DNA from: Ruminiclostridium sp.
GTDB lineage: Bacteria > Bacillota > Clostridia > Oscillospirales > Ruminococcaceae
Reading direction: 5' to 3'
DNA length: 64,000 nucleotides
Assembly (NCBI GenBank): GCA_017935365.1
Contig: JAGBHT010000018.1
Span: forward strand, 1 to 64,000
The translations under genes were made by a program, and so were the position numbers. The stretch's first letter is position 1; each line of letters starts with the position of its first letter. Below the pieces are notes generated by a model, which saw nothing but the letters and a program-made list of their open reading frames with translations, had not been told where the DNA came from and searched no databases. Of the stretch, positions 53,196 to 62,970 are shown piece by piece.

Positions 53196-54329
53196 ATGAA
53201 ACTGATCCACTTATCCGACCTGCATCTCGGAAAACGTGTATACGAATATTCTATGACAGAAGATCAGGAATATATTCTACGTCAGATAATCGGAATAATC
53301 GATATTGAAAAACCCGACGGCGTAATAATAGCAGGAGATATCTATGATAAATCCGTACCTCCGGCAGAGGCAGTCACACTGTTTGACAGTTTTTTAAGTG
53401 AACTGTGTAACCGCAAGATAAAAGTATTCTGCATAAGCGGTAATCACGACTCCCCCGAAAGAATAGCGTTCGGCTCAAAAATAATGGACGGTAGCGGAAT
53501 ATATATGTCGCCGGTTTATAATGGTATTGTTGAACCCATATCTCTGCAGGACGATTACGGAGAGGTCAATATTTATATGTTGCCTTTTATCAAGCCTGTT
53601 CATATGCGGCACATATTTGAAGATGACAGTATAACAACATATAACGATGCCGTTGCACGTGCCGTAAGTGAGATGAATGTCGATACAGACAAACGTAATA
53701 TACTTATCACGCATCAGTTTGTCACAGGATCTGTGAGGACCGAATCGGAAGAGCTGTCGGTAGGCGGCACTGACAATGTTGACGCATCGGTTTTTGACAA
53801 ATTCGACTATGTTGCGCTCGGTCATCTCCACGCTCCGCAGAACTGCGGAAAAAGTACCGTAAGATATTGCGGAACTCCGCTGAAATATTCGTTCTCCGAG
53901 GCAAAAGACCAAAAGTCGGTAACTATAGTCGAAATGTCCGGAAAAGGCAACACGACTTACCGAACCGCAGAGCTTGTGCCATTGCATGATATGAAAGAAA
54001 TAAAGGGTAAATATTCCGAAATAGTAAAGATGGATTATTATTCAGGCACAACCTTTCAGGAGGATTATCTGCATATCACGCTGACGGACGAGCAGGATAT
54101 CCCTGACGCGGCAGGACGACTGAGAGCGATATATCATAACCTTATGAAGCTTGATTACGATAATCTCAGGACAAGAGCAGACAATACGGTATTTGCCGCA
54201 AATGTAGAGAAAAAGTCGCCCATCCGGCTGTTGGAGGAATTCTATAAGCTGAGAAACAACAATGAAATGAACGAAGAACAGAAAGCGTATGCCAAAAAAC
54301 TGATAGAAGAGATCTGGGAGGAAAACTGA
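53196..54329 (+). CDS. sbcD: DNA repair nuclease subunit SbcD
   Basis: 377 residues, Mre11-type phosphoesterase. Metal-binding motifs are all present: LSDLHLGKRV, AGDIYD, SGNHDS, THQF and GHLH. With SbcC it cuts DNA hairpins and protein-blocked ends. ATG at 53196 is chosen because AAGGGAG lies at 53181-53187; the longer frame starts inside the promoter. Its stop overlaps the sbcC start by one base. Confidence 0.96.
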   Translation: MKLIHLSDLHLGKRVYEYSMTEDQEYILRQIIGIIDIEKPDGVIIAGDIYDKSVPPAEAVTLFDSFLSELCNRKIKVFCISGNHDSPERIAFGSKIMDGSGIYMSPVYNGIVEPISLQDDYGEVNIYMLPFIKPVHMRHIFEDDSITTYNDAVARAVSEMNVDTDKRNILITHQFVTGSVRTESEELSVGGTDNVDASVFDKFDYVALGHLHAPQNCGKSTVRYCGTPLKYSFSEAKDQKSVTIVEMSGKGNTTYRTAELVPLHDMKEIKGKYSEIVKMDYYSGTTFQEDYLHITLTDEQDIPDAAGRLRAIYHNLMKLDYDNLRTRADNTVFAANVEKKSPIRLLEEFYKLRNNNEMNEEQKAYAKKLIEEIWEEN

Positions 54330-57100
54330 TGCTGCCAAAAAGACTTGCCTTATCGGCGTTCGGTCCTTATGCCGACAAAACCGTTCTTGAGCTTGACAAG
54401 CTCGGAAACAATGGACTGTACCTTATAACGGGCGATACAGGCGCAGGAAAAACCACTATCTTTGACGCTATTACATATGCGCTTTACGGCAAAATGAGCG
54501 GTGCTAACAGAACACCCGGAATGATGCGTTCAAAATATGCAAAAGCAGAAACTCCGACCGAAGTCGAATTTCTGTTTTCATACAACGGAAAAGATTATAC
54601 TATAAAAAGAAATCCCGAATACGAACGTCCGAAAACTCGCGGAGAAGGATCTACGAAGCAAACTAAAAGCGTCACATTGGAAATGCCGGACGGAAGAATA
54701 ATCACAAAAGAAGCCGATGAAACCATAAAGAATATAATCGGTATCGACTATGACCAGTTCGTGCAGATCGCTATGATTGCACAAGGCGATTTTCTTAAAC
54801 TGCTTCTTGCGCCCACAAACGAGCGACAGGAAATACTCAGAAAGCTTTTTTCAACAGGAAACTACCAGCGTCTTCTTGACAGAATGAAGCAGGATAAAGC
54901 GAAACTTGAAGAAGAAAGAAAAACGCTTGCAGAACGCCTCAGAGTTAATCTGGGACATATAACGGCACAGGGCGACGACGAGCTGCGCGTTGCCATAAAC
55001 GAGGCAATCAATGCAAACATTGCAGACGAAGAATTCATCACGCTTGTAAAAAAACGCTCAGAGCGTGACGCAAAAGAAATTTCGGACTGCGAACAGGAAA
55101 AAAGCAAAATCGAAGAAAAGCTGAGCAATATAACGGTTGCACTCACAAAACAGAAAGAACGTGATGGTTTAACGCAAGATATAAACCGCTGTAATATTGA
55201 ACTTGAAGCAAATAAATCAAAGCTTGAAAAAGCCACAGAGATCCGCAGTGAACTCTCCGGATATTCCGAAATCACCGAAGAAAAAAAGAAAAAAGTCACT
55301 CTGATCACCGAACAGCTTGCAAAATATGATGAACTTGACAAGCTGTCTGCTGATATTCAACAGCTTTCGGAAAAAATCAAAAACGGAAAAACGCTTTCAG
55401 AAGAACTGACAAACAAGAAAAGCGGCTGTGAAAACGAACTTGAAAAACTCCGTGAAGAGATGAGATCGCTTGAAAAAGCTGGCGAAAACAAGCAGAAGCT
55501 CGAAAATGAAAAGGAAAAAGCGTCGCAGTATAAAGAAAATCTTACGGATCTGCTCAGAAAAATAAACGATTTCAATTCATCACAGGAACATTTAATCGTT
55601 CTGCAAAACGATTATCAGAAGCTTTCGGCTGAAAGCGAAGAACTCAGAAACCGTTACAATATGATGAATAAAGCCTTTCTTGACGAACAAGCGGGAATAA
55701 TCGCAAAAACTCTTGAGGACGGAAAGCCTTGCCCCGTATGCGGCTCGTTATCTCACCCGTGTCCTGCAAAAACCGCTTGCGAGGCTCCGTCAAAAGATGA
55801 ACTTGAATCGGCAGATAAAAAGGCACAAAAAGCCGAAAAGGCAACCACCGACAAAAGCAAAGAATGTTCCGAAGAGAAGTCTTCCTGCCGGGAAAAAGAA
55901 AAGATCATCCGTCAGACTACGCAAACGCTGTGGAATGACACGGCATCCGAAGAAATAAACATATCGGATATAAAAAACCGCATCAACACGGAATATGAAA
56001 AAAACTCAACAAAGATAAAAGCTCTTGAAAAAGAAATACAGGACGAAGAGCGCAACATAGAGCGCAAAGACAAGCTTGAAAAACTTATACCCGCCAAAGA
56101 AAGCAACATCGACGCACTTACCGGCGAACTGAATGAAACAGAAAAGCAGATAGCTGAGAGCACTACTTCATACAACGAAAAAAACGCACTATATCAAAGA
56201 GAAAAGGAAAAGCTTGAATTTACAAGCAAAAATGATGCGCAGAAGGAGATTGAAACCCTTGAAAACTTTATTCAGTCTATAGCACAGAAAACAGAGGAAA
56301 ACGACAAGCAATACCACGAATATGATACAAATGTAAAGTCGCTTACACAAAATATCGAAAAGCTTACCGACCGCCTGAACAAAATCGCAAAGGAAGACGT
56401 ATCGGAGCTTATTTCAAATCAGAACAGCCTTACGGAAAAGAAGAAAGATTGCGAAGATAAAATACATATTCTGAAGTCACGCAAAGAGAATAACGAAAAA
56501 ATCATTTCCGATATAGAATCGCTGTCTTCCGTTATCGAAAAGAAACGGCATGAACTGGAAGTAAAATCATCACTATGCAATACAGTCAGCGGCGATATAC
56601 CCGGTAAAGAAAAAATCAGCCTTGAAACGTATGTTCTGGCGGCATATTTCGACCGTATAATAGCAAAAGCCAACACAAGACTTATGAATATGTCGGACGG
56701 ACAGTATGAACTGAAACGGCGTGAAGAAGGCGGAAAAAAGTCAAAAAGCGGTCTTGACCTTGACATTGTCGACCACTATAACGGTACAGAACGTGATGTC
56801 AGGACGCTCTCCGGCGGCGAATCATTCAAAGCGTCACTGTCGCTTGCACTCGGTCTGTCTGATGAGATACAGTCAAGCGCCGGCGGTGTAAAGCTTGATA
56901 CAATGTTTGTAGATGAAGGTTTCGGGTCACTTGACGAAGAATCACTGCGAAAGGCTATAGACACTCTTATGTCATTGGCAGACGGAAACAGATTGATAGG
57001 TATAATCTCACACGTTTCAGAACTCAAAGAACGCATAGACAAGCAGATAGTGATCAAAAAACAGACTAACGGCGGCAGTACCGCCGAGATATCGGTATAA
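54329..57100 (+). CDS. sbcC: DNA repair ATPase subunit SbcC
   Basis: 923 residues, Rad50-type. Walker A TGDTGAGKTTIFDAI at ~35, long Glu/Lys-rich coiled coils either side of a zinc hook CPVC (468-471), signature LSGGESFKASLSLALGLSDE near 830 and Walker B MFVDEGFGSLDEESL near 860. It clamps DNA ends and gates SbcD nuclease. The coding strand is A-rich in the coiled-coil part, which reflects Lys/Glu content. A terminator follows 9 bp after the stop. Confidence 0.96.
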   Translation: MLPKRLALSAFGPYADKTVLELDKLGNNGLYLITGDTGAGKTTIFDAITYALYGKMSGANRTPGMMRSKYAKAETPTEVEFLFSYNGKDYTIKRNPEYERPKTRGEGSTKQTKSVTLEMPDGRIITKEADETIKNIIGIDYDQFVQIAMIAQGDFLKLLLAPTNERQEILRKLFSTGNYQRLLDRMKQDKAKLEEERKTLAERLRVNLGHITAQGDDELRVAINEAINANIADEEFITLVKKRSERDAKEISDCEQEKSKIEEKLSNITVALTKQKERDGLTQDINRCNIELEANKSKLEKATEIRSELSGYSEITEEKKKKVTLITEQLAKYDELDKLSADIQQLSEKIKNGKTLSEELTNKKSGCENELEKLREEMRSLEKAGENKQKLENEKEKASQYKENLTDLLRKINDFNSSQEHLIVLQNDYQKLSAESEELRNRYNMMNKAFLDEQAGIIAKTLEDGKPCPVCGSLSHPCPAKTACEAPSKDELESADKKAQKAEKATTDKSKECSEEKSSCREKEKIIRQTTQTLWNDTASEEINISDIKNRINTEYEKNSTKIKALEKEIQDEERNIERKDKLEKLIPAKESNIDALTGELNETEKQIAESTTSYNEKNALYQREKEKLEFTSKNDAQKEIETLENFIQSIAQKTEENDKQYHEYDTNVKSLTQNIEKLTDRLNKIAKEDVSELISNQNSLTEKKKDCEDKIHILKSRKENNEKIISDIESLSSVIEKKRHELEVKSSLCNTVSGDIPGKEKISLETYVLAAYFDRIIAKANTRLMNMSDGQYELKRREEGGKKSKSGLDLDIVDHYNGTERDVRTLSGGESFKASLSLALGLSDEIQSSAGGVKLDTMFVDEGFGSLDEESLRKAIDTLMSLADGNRLIGIISHVSELKERIDKQIVIKKQTNGGSTAEISV

Positions 57101-57108
57101 CGCAATAT

Positions 57109-57140
57109 CGGGCATCGTTTTTCGGTGCCCGGTTTTATTT
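57109..57140 (+). terminator. sbcDC terminator
   Basis: CGGGCATCG (57109-57117) pairs with CGGTGCCCG (57123-57131), followed by GTTTTATTT. Confidence 0.85.
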
Positions 57141-57228
57141 ATGTTCACCGCTCGCTTGCTTTCTGCATTTCAATAATATATCAAAAAACGGAATTTTTCT
57201 CCGACATTCGGCACATTTTAATTAACAC

Positions 57229-57252
57229 CGTGTTTATAATCGTGTTTATAAT
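57229..57252. repeat. Tandem 12-bp duplication
   Basis: CGTGTTTATAAT occurs twice back to back (57229-57240 and 57241-57252), 55 bp before the rpmH promoter. It could be a protein-binding pair; DnaA-box consensus is not met. The rest of 57141-57306 shows nothing else. Confidence 0.7.
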
Positions 57253-57306
57253 GTAGTACTAAACTGTTTTTGAAAGATGCAAAAGCGACAAATTTGCAAA
57301 TATGTC

Positions 57307-57335
57307 TTGACATCGGCAACCGATTAAGGTATAAT
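57307..57335 (+). promoter_or_regulatory. rpmH operon promoter
   Basis: TTGACA (57307-57312), 17 bp, TATAAT (57330-57335), full consensus, as expected for a ribosomal protein gene. Confidence 0.9.
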
Positions 57336-57400
57336 ATTTAATTGCATAGGCGCAAGACAGGCACATATCGGTGCCAAGTATTAACAGGAGGAAGAAAGAA

Positions 57401-57535
57401 ATGAAAAGAACATACCAGCCTAAGAAGCTCCAGAGACAGAAAGAACACGGATTCAGAAAAAGAATGTCTACAAGAAACGGACGTAAGGTTCTTGCAAGAA
57501 GACGTGCAAAGGGCAGAAAGCACTTAAGCTACTGA
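57401..57535 (+). CDS. rpmH: Ribosomal protein L34
   Basis: 44 residues, read from ATG 57401 behind [30 protein letters not shown] start and [12 protein letters not shown] end, the whole L34 sequence pattern. It binds 23S rRNA in the large subunit. First gene of the conserved rpmH-rnpA-yidD-yidC-jag cluster, 8 bp before rnpA. Confidence 0.97.
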   Translation: MKRTYQPKKLQRQKEHGFRKRMSTRNGRKVLARRRAKGRKHLSY

Positions 57536-57543
57536 TTCTGTCA

Positions 57544-57933
57544 ATGAATGAGTATGCAAAGAAATACGTTTGCATAAAAAAGGACAGGGAGTTCAGATTT
57601 CTGTTCAAAAAAGGTGACAGCATTGTTACCGACGCATTCGTATGCTACGCAAGGGAAAGCAAAAGGCGGGTAAACCGCATAGGAATCGTTACAGGCAAGA
57701 AGGTCGGCAACGCAGTAAAGCGAAGTCGTGCCAGAAGAGTCATCAGAGAAGCGTTCCGCCTTATTGACCCCCTGCTCCGCGAAAAAACGCAGAAAAGATA
57801 CGACTTTATTTTCGTGGCAAGGGCAAAGACACCGGCTATGAAATCAACACAGGTATACAGGCAGATGGAAAACAGACTGCTTAAACGGTATGCCGTGCAG
57901 GAAAAGAATACTCCTGCAGAAATACAAAAATAA
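57544..57933 (+). CDS. rnpA: Ribonuclease P protein component
   Basis: 129 residues, basic. Signature KKVGNAVKRSRARRVIREAFR (RNR motif region, ~55-77) and YDFIFVAR. It assists the RNase P RNA in tRNA 5' maturation. ATG 8 bp after rpmH. Because the rpmH stop region carries no ribosome site, coupling to rpmH translation is likely. Confidence 0.95.
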   Translation: MNEYAKKYVCIKKDREFRFLFKKGDSIVTDAFVCYARESKRRVNRIGIVTGKKVGNAVKRSRARRVIREAFRLIDPLLREKTQKRYDFIFVARAKTPAMKSTQVYRQMENRLLKRYAVQEKNTPAEIQK

Positions 57934-57934
57934 A

Positions 57935-58177
57935 ATGAAATATGTACTTTTATTTTTCGTAAAGATATACAGAATGACTTTGTCAAAATGGCTGCCTCGT
58001 TGTTGCCGCTTTACTCCGAGCTGTTCGGAATATGCGATGATCGCACTCCGCAGGTTCGGTGCGGTAAAGGGCAGCTATTTGGCTATACGGAGAATTATCA
58101 GATGCAACCCTTTTTCTGAGGGCGGCTATGACTATGTACCCGAACAATTTTATTTTTTCAAAAGGACTAAGCCGTAA
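57935..58177 (+). CDS. yidD: Membrane protein insertion efficiency factor YidD
   Basis: 80 residues. Signature CRFTPSCSEYAMIALRRFGAVKGSYLAIRRIIRCNPFSEGGYDYVP is characteristic of YidD. An N-terminal amphipathic helix (KYVLLFFVKIYRMTLSKWL) binds the membrane inner face. ATG at 57935 lies one base after the rnpA stop; a longer in-frame start overlapping rnpA is less typical of the family. Confidence 0.94.
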   Translation: MKYVLLFFVKIYRMTLSKWLPRCCRFTPSCSEYAMIALRRFGAVKGSYLAIRRIIRCNPFSEGGYDYVPEQFYFFKRTKP

Positions 58178-58207
58178 TATCGGCACTACTAACGGAGGGT
58201 GATTTCC

Positions 58208-59593
58208 ATAGATTTCTTATACACCATAATCGGTACGCCTCTCGGCTACGTTATGTGGCCTATTTATCTTCTTTTACAGAATTTCGGTTGGGCAATACTG
58301 ATATTCACTATTATAGTCAAGCTGGCAATGCTGCCTCTTCAGATAAAGCAGCAGAAGAATATGGCTTTTTCACAGCTGTTTGCTCCCAAGGTAAAGGAGA
58401 TCCAGCAGAAATACCGTAACAACCGTGAAAAACAGGCAGAAGAGATGCAGAAGCTCCAGGCTCAGGGTTATAACCCCGCAGGCGGTTGCGGACCTCTCGT
58501 TCTGACAATGGTAATACTGTTCGGTGTCATCGATGTTGTTTATAAGCCCATGACACACATGGAGCATTTAAGCTCATCGGATATTTCGAATGTAATAACA
58601 GTTGCGAAAGAAACCGAATACACAAAGATTTTCCTTAACGAATATAACAAGCAGGATAAGGAGATCATTGATAAGTATCTCAGCGGCGATCAGAACATAA
58701 TCTATGTAACAACTGAGAACGGTCAGCTGACTCACGAATACAAGGACAACGAAGAGTATAAGACAAAGTACGAAGAAAAAGATCCTTCTGCCGATCAGCT
58801 TACTATTGAGCAGATAAATAAGTATGGCTCGTTATTTGTAACATCAGATGATGCTTATACGCAGTTTACGGGCGATAATTCAAGACTTACAGCTGAAACG
58901 AAGTCAAGAATTTCAGCTATTGCAGGAAAATACAAGGGTATGCAGAAGGAGCTTCTTGCTCTTCAGGTTTATGAGCAGTACCCCGATGTATTCAAGTCAT
59001 GCAACGAAAGCGTACTTTCAAATGATGTAAAGGGCAGACTTGCTTCACTGTCAAGCAATATGATGTTCTGCGGACTGAACTTCGGTTCTACACCCAAGCT
59101 TGCTTTTGAACCGCTGATAATCATACCGATATTTGCATTTATACTGTCACTTGTTCAGACTGTACTTTCTCAGTACTACAGCAAGAAGAACAACCCTGAA
59201 ATGGCTAACGCAGGCGGTGCGGGTATGAAGGTTATGCTTTATATCATGCCTTTATTCTCACTGTGGATCTCGTTCAGCGTTCCCGCAGGCGTAGGTTTCT
59301 ACTGGGGTATCAACTATGCGCTCGGTATAGTACAGACAATAGTTCTCCAGAAGCTCTACAGCCCTGAAAAGCTCAGAGCCGAGGCTGAACAGAAGATGAA
59401 GGAAAGAAAGCTCAAGGACAGACAGGTAACTACAACAGCTGTTGTAACCGATGCCGAGAGCGGCGAAGAAAAGACTGTAACAAAGACAGAGACACTTTCT
59501 CAGAAGGAAATAAACAGACGTAAGCTCGCGGCGGCAAGAAAAGCTGACGCCGAGAAATACGGCGAAGAATACCACGAAGAAGACGACGATTGA
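58208..59593 (+). CDS. yidC: Membrane protein insertase YidC (Oxa1 family), non-canonical start
   Basis: About 461 residues. N-terminal MWPIYLLLQNFGWAILIFTIIVKLAMLPLQIKQQ carries the family Arg/Lys-containing hydrophilic groove region, followed by the C1 coiled loop (KVKEIQQKYRNNREKQAEEMQKLQ) and later helices FAPLIIIPIFAF-like, YIMPLFSLWISFSVPAGVGFYWGINYALG. Between helices 2 and 3 there is a ~160-residue charged external loop, longer than usual. The start is unusual: the only canonical in-frame codon, GTG 58199, abuts the ribosome site GGAGG (58194-58198), while an ATA at 58208 lies 9 nt after it and would give DFLYTIIGTPLG. ATA is listed. C-terminal tail is Lys/Glu-rich. Confidence 0.85.
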   Translation: MDFLYTIIGTPLGYVMWPIYLLLQNFGWAILIFTIIVKLAMLPLQIKQQKNMAFSQLFAPKVKEIQQKYRNNREKQAEEMQKLQAQGYNPAGGCGPLVLTMVILFGVIDVVYKPMTHMEHLSSSDISNVITVAKETEYTKIFLNEYNKQDKEIIDKYLSGDQNIIYVTTENGQLTHEYKDNEEYKTKYEEKDPSADQLTIEQINKYGSLFVTSDDAYTQFTGDNSRLTAETKSRISAIAGKYKGMQKELLALQVYEQYPDVFKSCNESVLSNDVKGRLASLSSNMMFCGLNFGSTPKLAFEPLIIIPIFAFILSLVQTVLSQYYSKKNNPEMANAGGAGMKVMLYIMPLFSLWISFSVPAGVGFYWGINYALGIVQTIVLQKLYSPEKLRAEAEQKMKERKLKDRQVTTTAVVTDAESGEEKTVTKTETLSQKEINRRKLAAARKADAEKYGEEYHEEDDD

Positions 59594-59616
59594 GAATCGC
59601 CGGAAAGGACAGACTT

Positions 59617-60585
59617 ATGAAAAAGATATATACAGGTAAGTCGCTTGACGAACTCAAGGCGCTTGCAATTTCGGAAATAAAAGAACTCGGTGTAAATGAA
59701 GCCGATATAAAGATAACAGTTGTAGAAGAGCCTGTAAAGAAGCTTTTCGGCAAGAAGGGCGATTACAAGATCGAAGCCGAATATGAAGAAGTAGCGGCTC
59801 AGCAAGCTCCCGTTACTGCTACAGTAACAGCTGATACAGCATCTGCCGATGAAACAACAACAGATGCTCCCGCAGAAGCTTCTGCTACAAAAGACGCTGA
59901 CCACACCGAAAAGGTAGCTATGGCTGCCGCTTACCTTGAAAAAGTACTGACTGCTCTCGGCGTTGAGGACTTCAAGGTAAACATAATCGAAAAAGAGGAC
60001 ATCACAGTTCTTGATATTGTAGGCGAAAAGCTCGGTATCGTTATCGGCAGAAGAGGCGAAACACTCGACTCTTTACAGTACCTTGCAATTCTTGCAAGCA
60101 ACCGTCATGATGAGCCTTACTGCCGTATCACTGTTGACTGTAACGGTTACAGGGATAAGAGAGAGGAAACTCTCAAGGCGCTTGCAGAGCGTACAGCAAA
60201 CAAGGTGCTCCGTCAGGGCAGACGTATCACTCTTGAACCTATGAATCCTTATGAGCGCCGTATAATCCACAGCAAGGTAGCTGAGATCGAGGGCGTATAC
60301 AGCAACTCTATCGGCGAAGAGCCTTACAGAAAGGTCGTTATTTCGGCTTCTCAGCCCCACAGAGATAATAACAGAAGAAACGACCGCAGAGGCGGCGGAA
60401 GAAGAAACGGCAACGGCGGCAACCGTTCTTACAAGCAGAGCACGGGCTTCTCTACTTCATTTGAAAGAGAGTACAAGCGTTCACAGACTGCAACAGAGAA
60501 TACAGTATCTGACGCAGGCGAATTCTCAAAGGAAGCTGTGGAAACTGAAAGAAACGCAACTCTTTACGGCAAGATTGAGCTGTAA
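59617..60585 (+). CDS. jag: RNA-binding protein Jag/KhpB
   Basis: 322 residues. Jag_N domain (~1-50; YTGKSLDELKALAISEIKELG), a variable Thr/Ala-rich linker, a KH domain (~105-180; EKLGIVIGRRGETLDSLQYL) and an R3H domain (~185-250; ERTANKVLRQGRRITLEPMNPYERRIIHSKV). The C-terminus is Arg/Gly/Asn-rich and probably disordered. Binds RNA and affects cell elongation with KhpA. ATG at 59617 behind GGAAAGGA. Last gene of the rpmH cluster; mnmE and mnmG, which often follow, are absent. Confidence 0.95.
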   Translation: MKKIYTGKSLDELKALAISEIKELGVNEADIKITVVEEPVKKLFGKKGDYKIEAEYEEVAAQQAPVTATVTADTASADETTTDAPAEASATKDADHTEKVAMAAAYLEKVLTALGVEDFKVNIIEKEDITVLDIVGEKLGIVIGRRGETLDSLQYLAILASNRHDEPYCRITVDCNGYRDKREETLKALAERTANKVLRQGRRITLEPMNPYERRIIHSKVAEIEGVYSNSIGEEPYRKVVISASQPHRDNNRRNDRRGGGRRNGNGGNRSYKQSTGFSTSFEREYKRSQTATENTVSDAGEFSKEAVETERNATLYGKIEL

Positions 60586-60676
60586 GAATTGCAAAAAGCG
60601 ACGGCTTTTCAATGGTTTTTGTGTAATTTTGAATTATCGCACAGACAAGCTTTCAAAATTTGTGCAAAATGACCTA

Positions 60677-60708
60677 TTGACAAATCAGCCGATATAGTGT
60701 ATTATAAT
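60677..60708 (+). promoter_or_regulatory. glnA promoter
   Basis: TTGACA (60677-60682) with TATTAT (60700-60705) at 17 bp, or overlapping TATAAT (60703-60708) at 20 bp. Confidence 0.78.
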
Positions 60709-60726
60709 AACTGTAATCAGAAACGA

Positions 60727-60765
60727 GGACGTTTTGAGGGATCAAAGCGTCCTTTTCTTATTTTT
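60727..60765 (+). promoter_or_regulatory. Terminator hairpin inside the glnA leader
   Basis: GGACGTTTTGA (60727-60737) pairs over 11 bp (one G-U) with TCAAAGCGTCC (60742-60752) across a GGGA loop, followed by TTTTCTTATTTTT. It lies only ~15 nt after the predicted transcript start and 36 bp before the glnA ATG, with no promoter in between. So every glnA transcript must pass an intrinsic terminator: an attenuator layout. It could also end read-through from jag. Confidence 0.75.
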
Positions 60766-60801
60766 CAAAGAACATCTAACGAAAGTAGGAGGAAAAGGAA
60801 A

Positions 60802-62898
60802 ATGGCAGAGAAAACTTATGATGTAACGGAGCTGTTCGGCTCGGACGTATTCAACGAGGCGGTAATGAAGGCTAAGCTCCCCAAGGCTACATTCAAAGAG
60901 CTGATGAAGGTAATGCACGGCGGTGCAGAGCTTACACTTCCCGTTGCAGAAGTAGTTGCAAGCACAATGAAGGACTGGGCAGTAGAAAAGGGCGCAACAC
61001 ACTACACCCACTGGTTCCAGCCTATGACAGGTATCACAGCCGAGAAGCACGACAGCTTTATTTCACCGGTTGGCGACGGTACAGTCATCATGGAGTTCTC
61101 AGGTAAGGAACTTATCAAGGGCGAACCTGACGCTTCATCATTCCCCTCAGGCGGTCTGCGTGCAACATTCGAGGCAAGAGGCTATACAGCATGGGACCCC
61201 ACATCATACGCATTCATAAAGGATAACACATTATACATACCCACAGCATTCTTCTCATACTCAGGAGAAGCACTTGACAAGAAGACACCTCTTCTGAAGT
61301 CAATGGATGCTGTATCAAAGCAGGCATTAAGAATTTTAAGACTCTTCGGTAACACAACAGCCAAGAGCGTTGTTGCTACAGTCGGCGCAGAGCAGGAATA
61401 CTTCCTCGTTGACAAGAAAACATACGATAAGAGAAAAGACCTTATCTTCACAGGCAGAACACTTTTCGGTGCCGCTCCTGTAAAGGGACAGGAACTTGAA
61501 GATCACTACTTCGGCGTTATCAAACAGAGAGTAAGCGACTATATGAAGGATCTCGACAAGCACCTCTGGGCTCTCGGCGTTTCTTCAAAGACAAAGCATA
61601 ACGAAGTTGCTCCCGCACAGCACGAATGTGCACCTATCTTTGAATCTGCAAACCTCGCGGCTGACCACAACCAGCTTATGATGGAAATGATGAAGAAGGT
61701 TGCTCTTGAGCACGATATGGTATGCTTACTGCACGAAAAGCCTTTCGCAGGCGTTAACGGTTCAGGTAAGCACGACAACTGGTCGCTTTCAACTGATGAC
61801 GGTCAGAATCTGCTGAACCCCGGTGATTCTCCGATGGAGAACGCACAGTTCTTAACATTCCTCGCAGCTATCATCAAGGCTGTTGACGAATATGCAGACC
61901 TGCTCAGACTTTCTGTAGCAACCGCCGGCAACGACCACAGACTTGGCGCTAACGAGGCACCTCCTGCAATCATCTCAATCTTCCTCGGCGAAGAACTGAA
62001 CGATGTAATCAACGCACTTGTTGCAGGTACAAACGTTGAATCTAAGCACGCACAGTTTGATATCGGTGTAACATCACTGCCTAAGTTCCCCAAGGATACA
62101 ACAGACAGAAACAGAACATCACCGTTCGCATTCACAGGTAACAAGTTTGAGTTCAGAAGCGTTGGTTCTTCACTCAACATTTCAGGTCCTAACATAGTAC
62201 TTAACACGATCGTAGCAGAAGAGCTTGAACAGTTCGCCGACGAACTCGAAAAGGCTGACGACTTCAAGAAGGCTCTTAAAGAACTGCTCGTAAAGACAAT
62301 AAAGGAACACAGCAGAGTAATCTTCAACGGCAACGGTTACGATGCCGCTTGGGTAAAGGAAGCTACAGAGGTAAGAGGTCTGCCTGAGCTCAAGTCTACA
62401 GTAGACGCACTTCCCCACTTCCTTGACGAGAAGAATATCAAGGTATTCACAAAGCACAAGGTATTCTCAGAAGTTGAGATGCACTCAAGAACAGAGATCC
62501 TGCTTGAGAACTACAGCAAGACTATTAACATTGAGGCTCTTACAACGGCTGAAATGGCTACAAAGGAAATTCTCCCCGCTGTTATGGCTTATGAGAAGCA
62601 GGTTTGCGATGTACTTCTGTCAAAGAAGAATGCAGGCGTTGCATATAACCTTGAGCAGTCTATCGCCAACAAGATCGATTCTCTGGCTGAAAACCTCAAC
62701 GCTAAGATTGCTGAGCTTGACAGCGTGATCGTAAAGGCACAGGGCATCTCGGACGCTTATGAAGCAGCTAAGTGCTACCACGATGAAGTATTCGCTACAA
62801 TGCAGAGCCTGCGTGCTGTTGCAGATGAGCTTGAAACGATCGTCGGCGAAAAGTACTGGCCCTTCCCCACATACGAAGAGCTCCTGTTCAACGTATAA
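60802..62898 (+). CDS. glnN: Glutamine synthetase type III
   Basis: 698 residues, the large dodecameric GSIII typical of Bacteroidetes, cyanobacteria and rumen/gut Firmicutes, unlike the ~450-residue GSI. Motifs: [21 protein letters not shown] in the N-terminal part, [13 protein letters not shown] (metal ligands), [42 protein letters not shown] (ammonium and ATP sites), [23 protein letters not shown]. Adds ammonia to glutamate. ATG at 60802 is chosen behind AGGAGGAAAAGG; a longer frame reads through the leader terminator. Monocistronic. Confidence 0.95.
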   Translation: MAEKTYDVTELFGSDVFNEAVMKAKLPKATFKELMKVMHGGAELTLPVAEVVASTMKDWAVEKGATHYTHWFQPMTGITAEKHDSFISPVGDGTVIMEFSGKELIKGEPDASSFPSGGLRATFEARGYTAWDPTSYAFIKDNTLYIPTAFFSYSGEALDKKTPLLKSMDAVSKQALRILRLFGNTTAKSVVATVGAEQEYFLVDKKTYDKRKDLIFTGRTLFGAAPVKGQELEDHYFGVIKQRVSDYMKDLDKHLWALGVSSKTKHNEVAPAQHECAPIFESANLAADHNQLMMEMMKKVALEHDMVCLLHEKPFAGVNGSGKHDNWSLSTDDGQNLLNPGDSPMENAQFLTFLAAIIKAVDEYADLLRLSVATAGNDHRLGANEAPPAIISIFLGEELNDVINALVAGTNVESKHAQFDIGVTSLPKFPKDTTDRNRTSPFAFTGNKFEFRSVGSSLNISGPNIVLNTIVAEELEQFADELEKADDFKKALKELLVKTIKEHSRVIFNGNGYDAAWVKEATEVRGLPELKSTVDALPHFLDEKNIKVFTKHKVFSEVEMHSRTEILLENYSKTINIEALTTAEMATKEILPAVMAYEKQVCDVLLSKKNAGVAYNLEQSIANKIDSLAENLNAKIAELDSVIVKAQGISDAYEAAKCYHDEVFATMQSLRAVADELETIVGEKYWPFPTYEELLFNV

Positions 62899-62970
62899 TT
62901 ACAGAGATACGTTATTAAAATCGGCTTAGAGGGGTTTTTACCCTTTAAGATAATCTGCACCCTTTTCCTA

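Noticed and set aside
54329..57100. Antisense Ser/Phe-rich frames across sbcC
   Set aside because: They arise from the Lys/Glu codon bias of the coiled coil and have no start signals.
57141..57400. Replication origin before rpmH
   Set aside because: No cluster of DnaA boxes and no dnaA gene; only a tandem 12-bp repeat is present.
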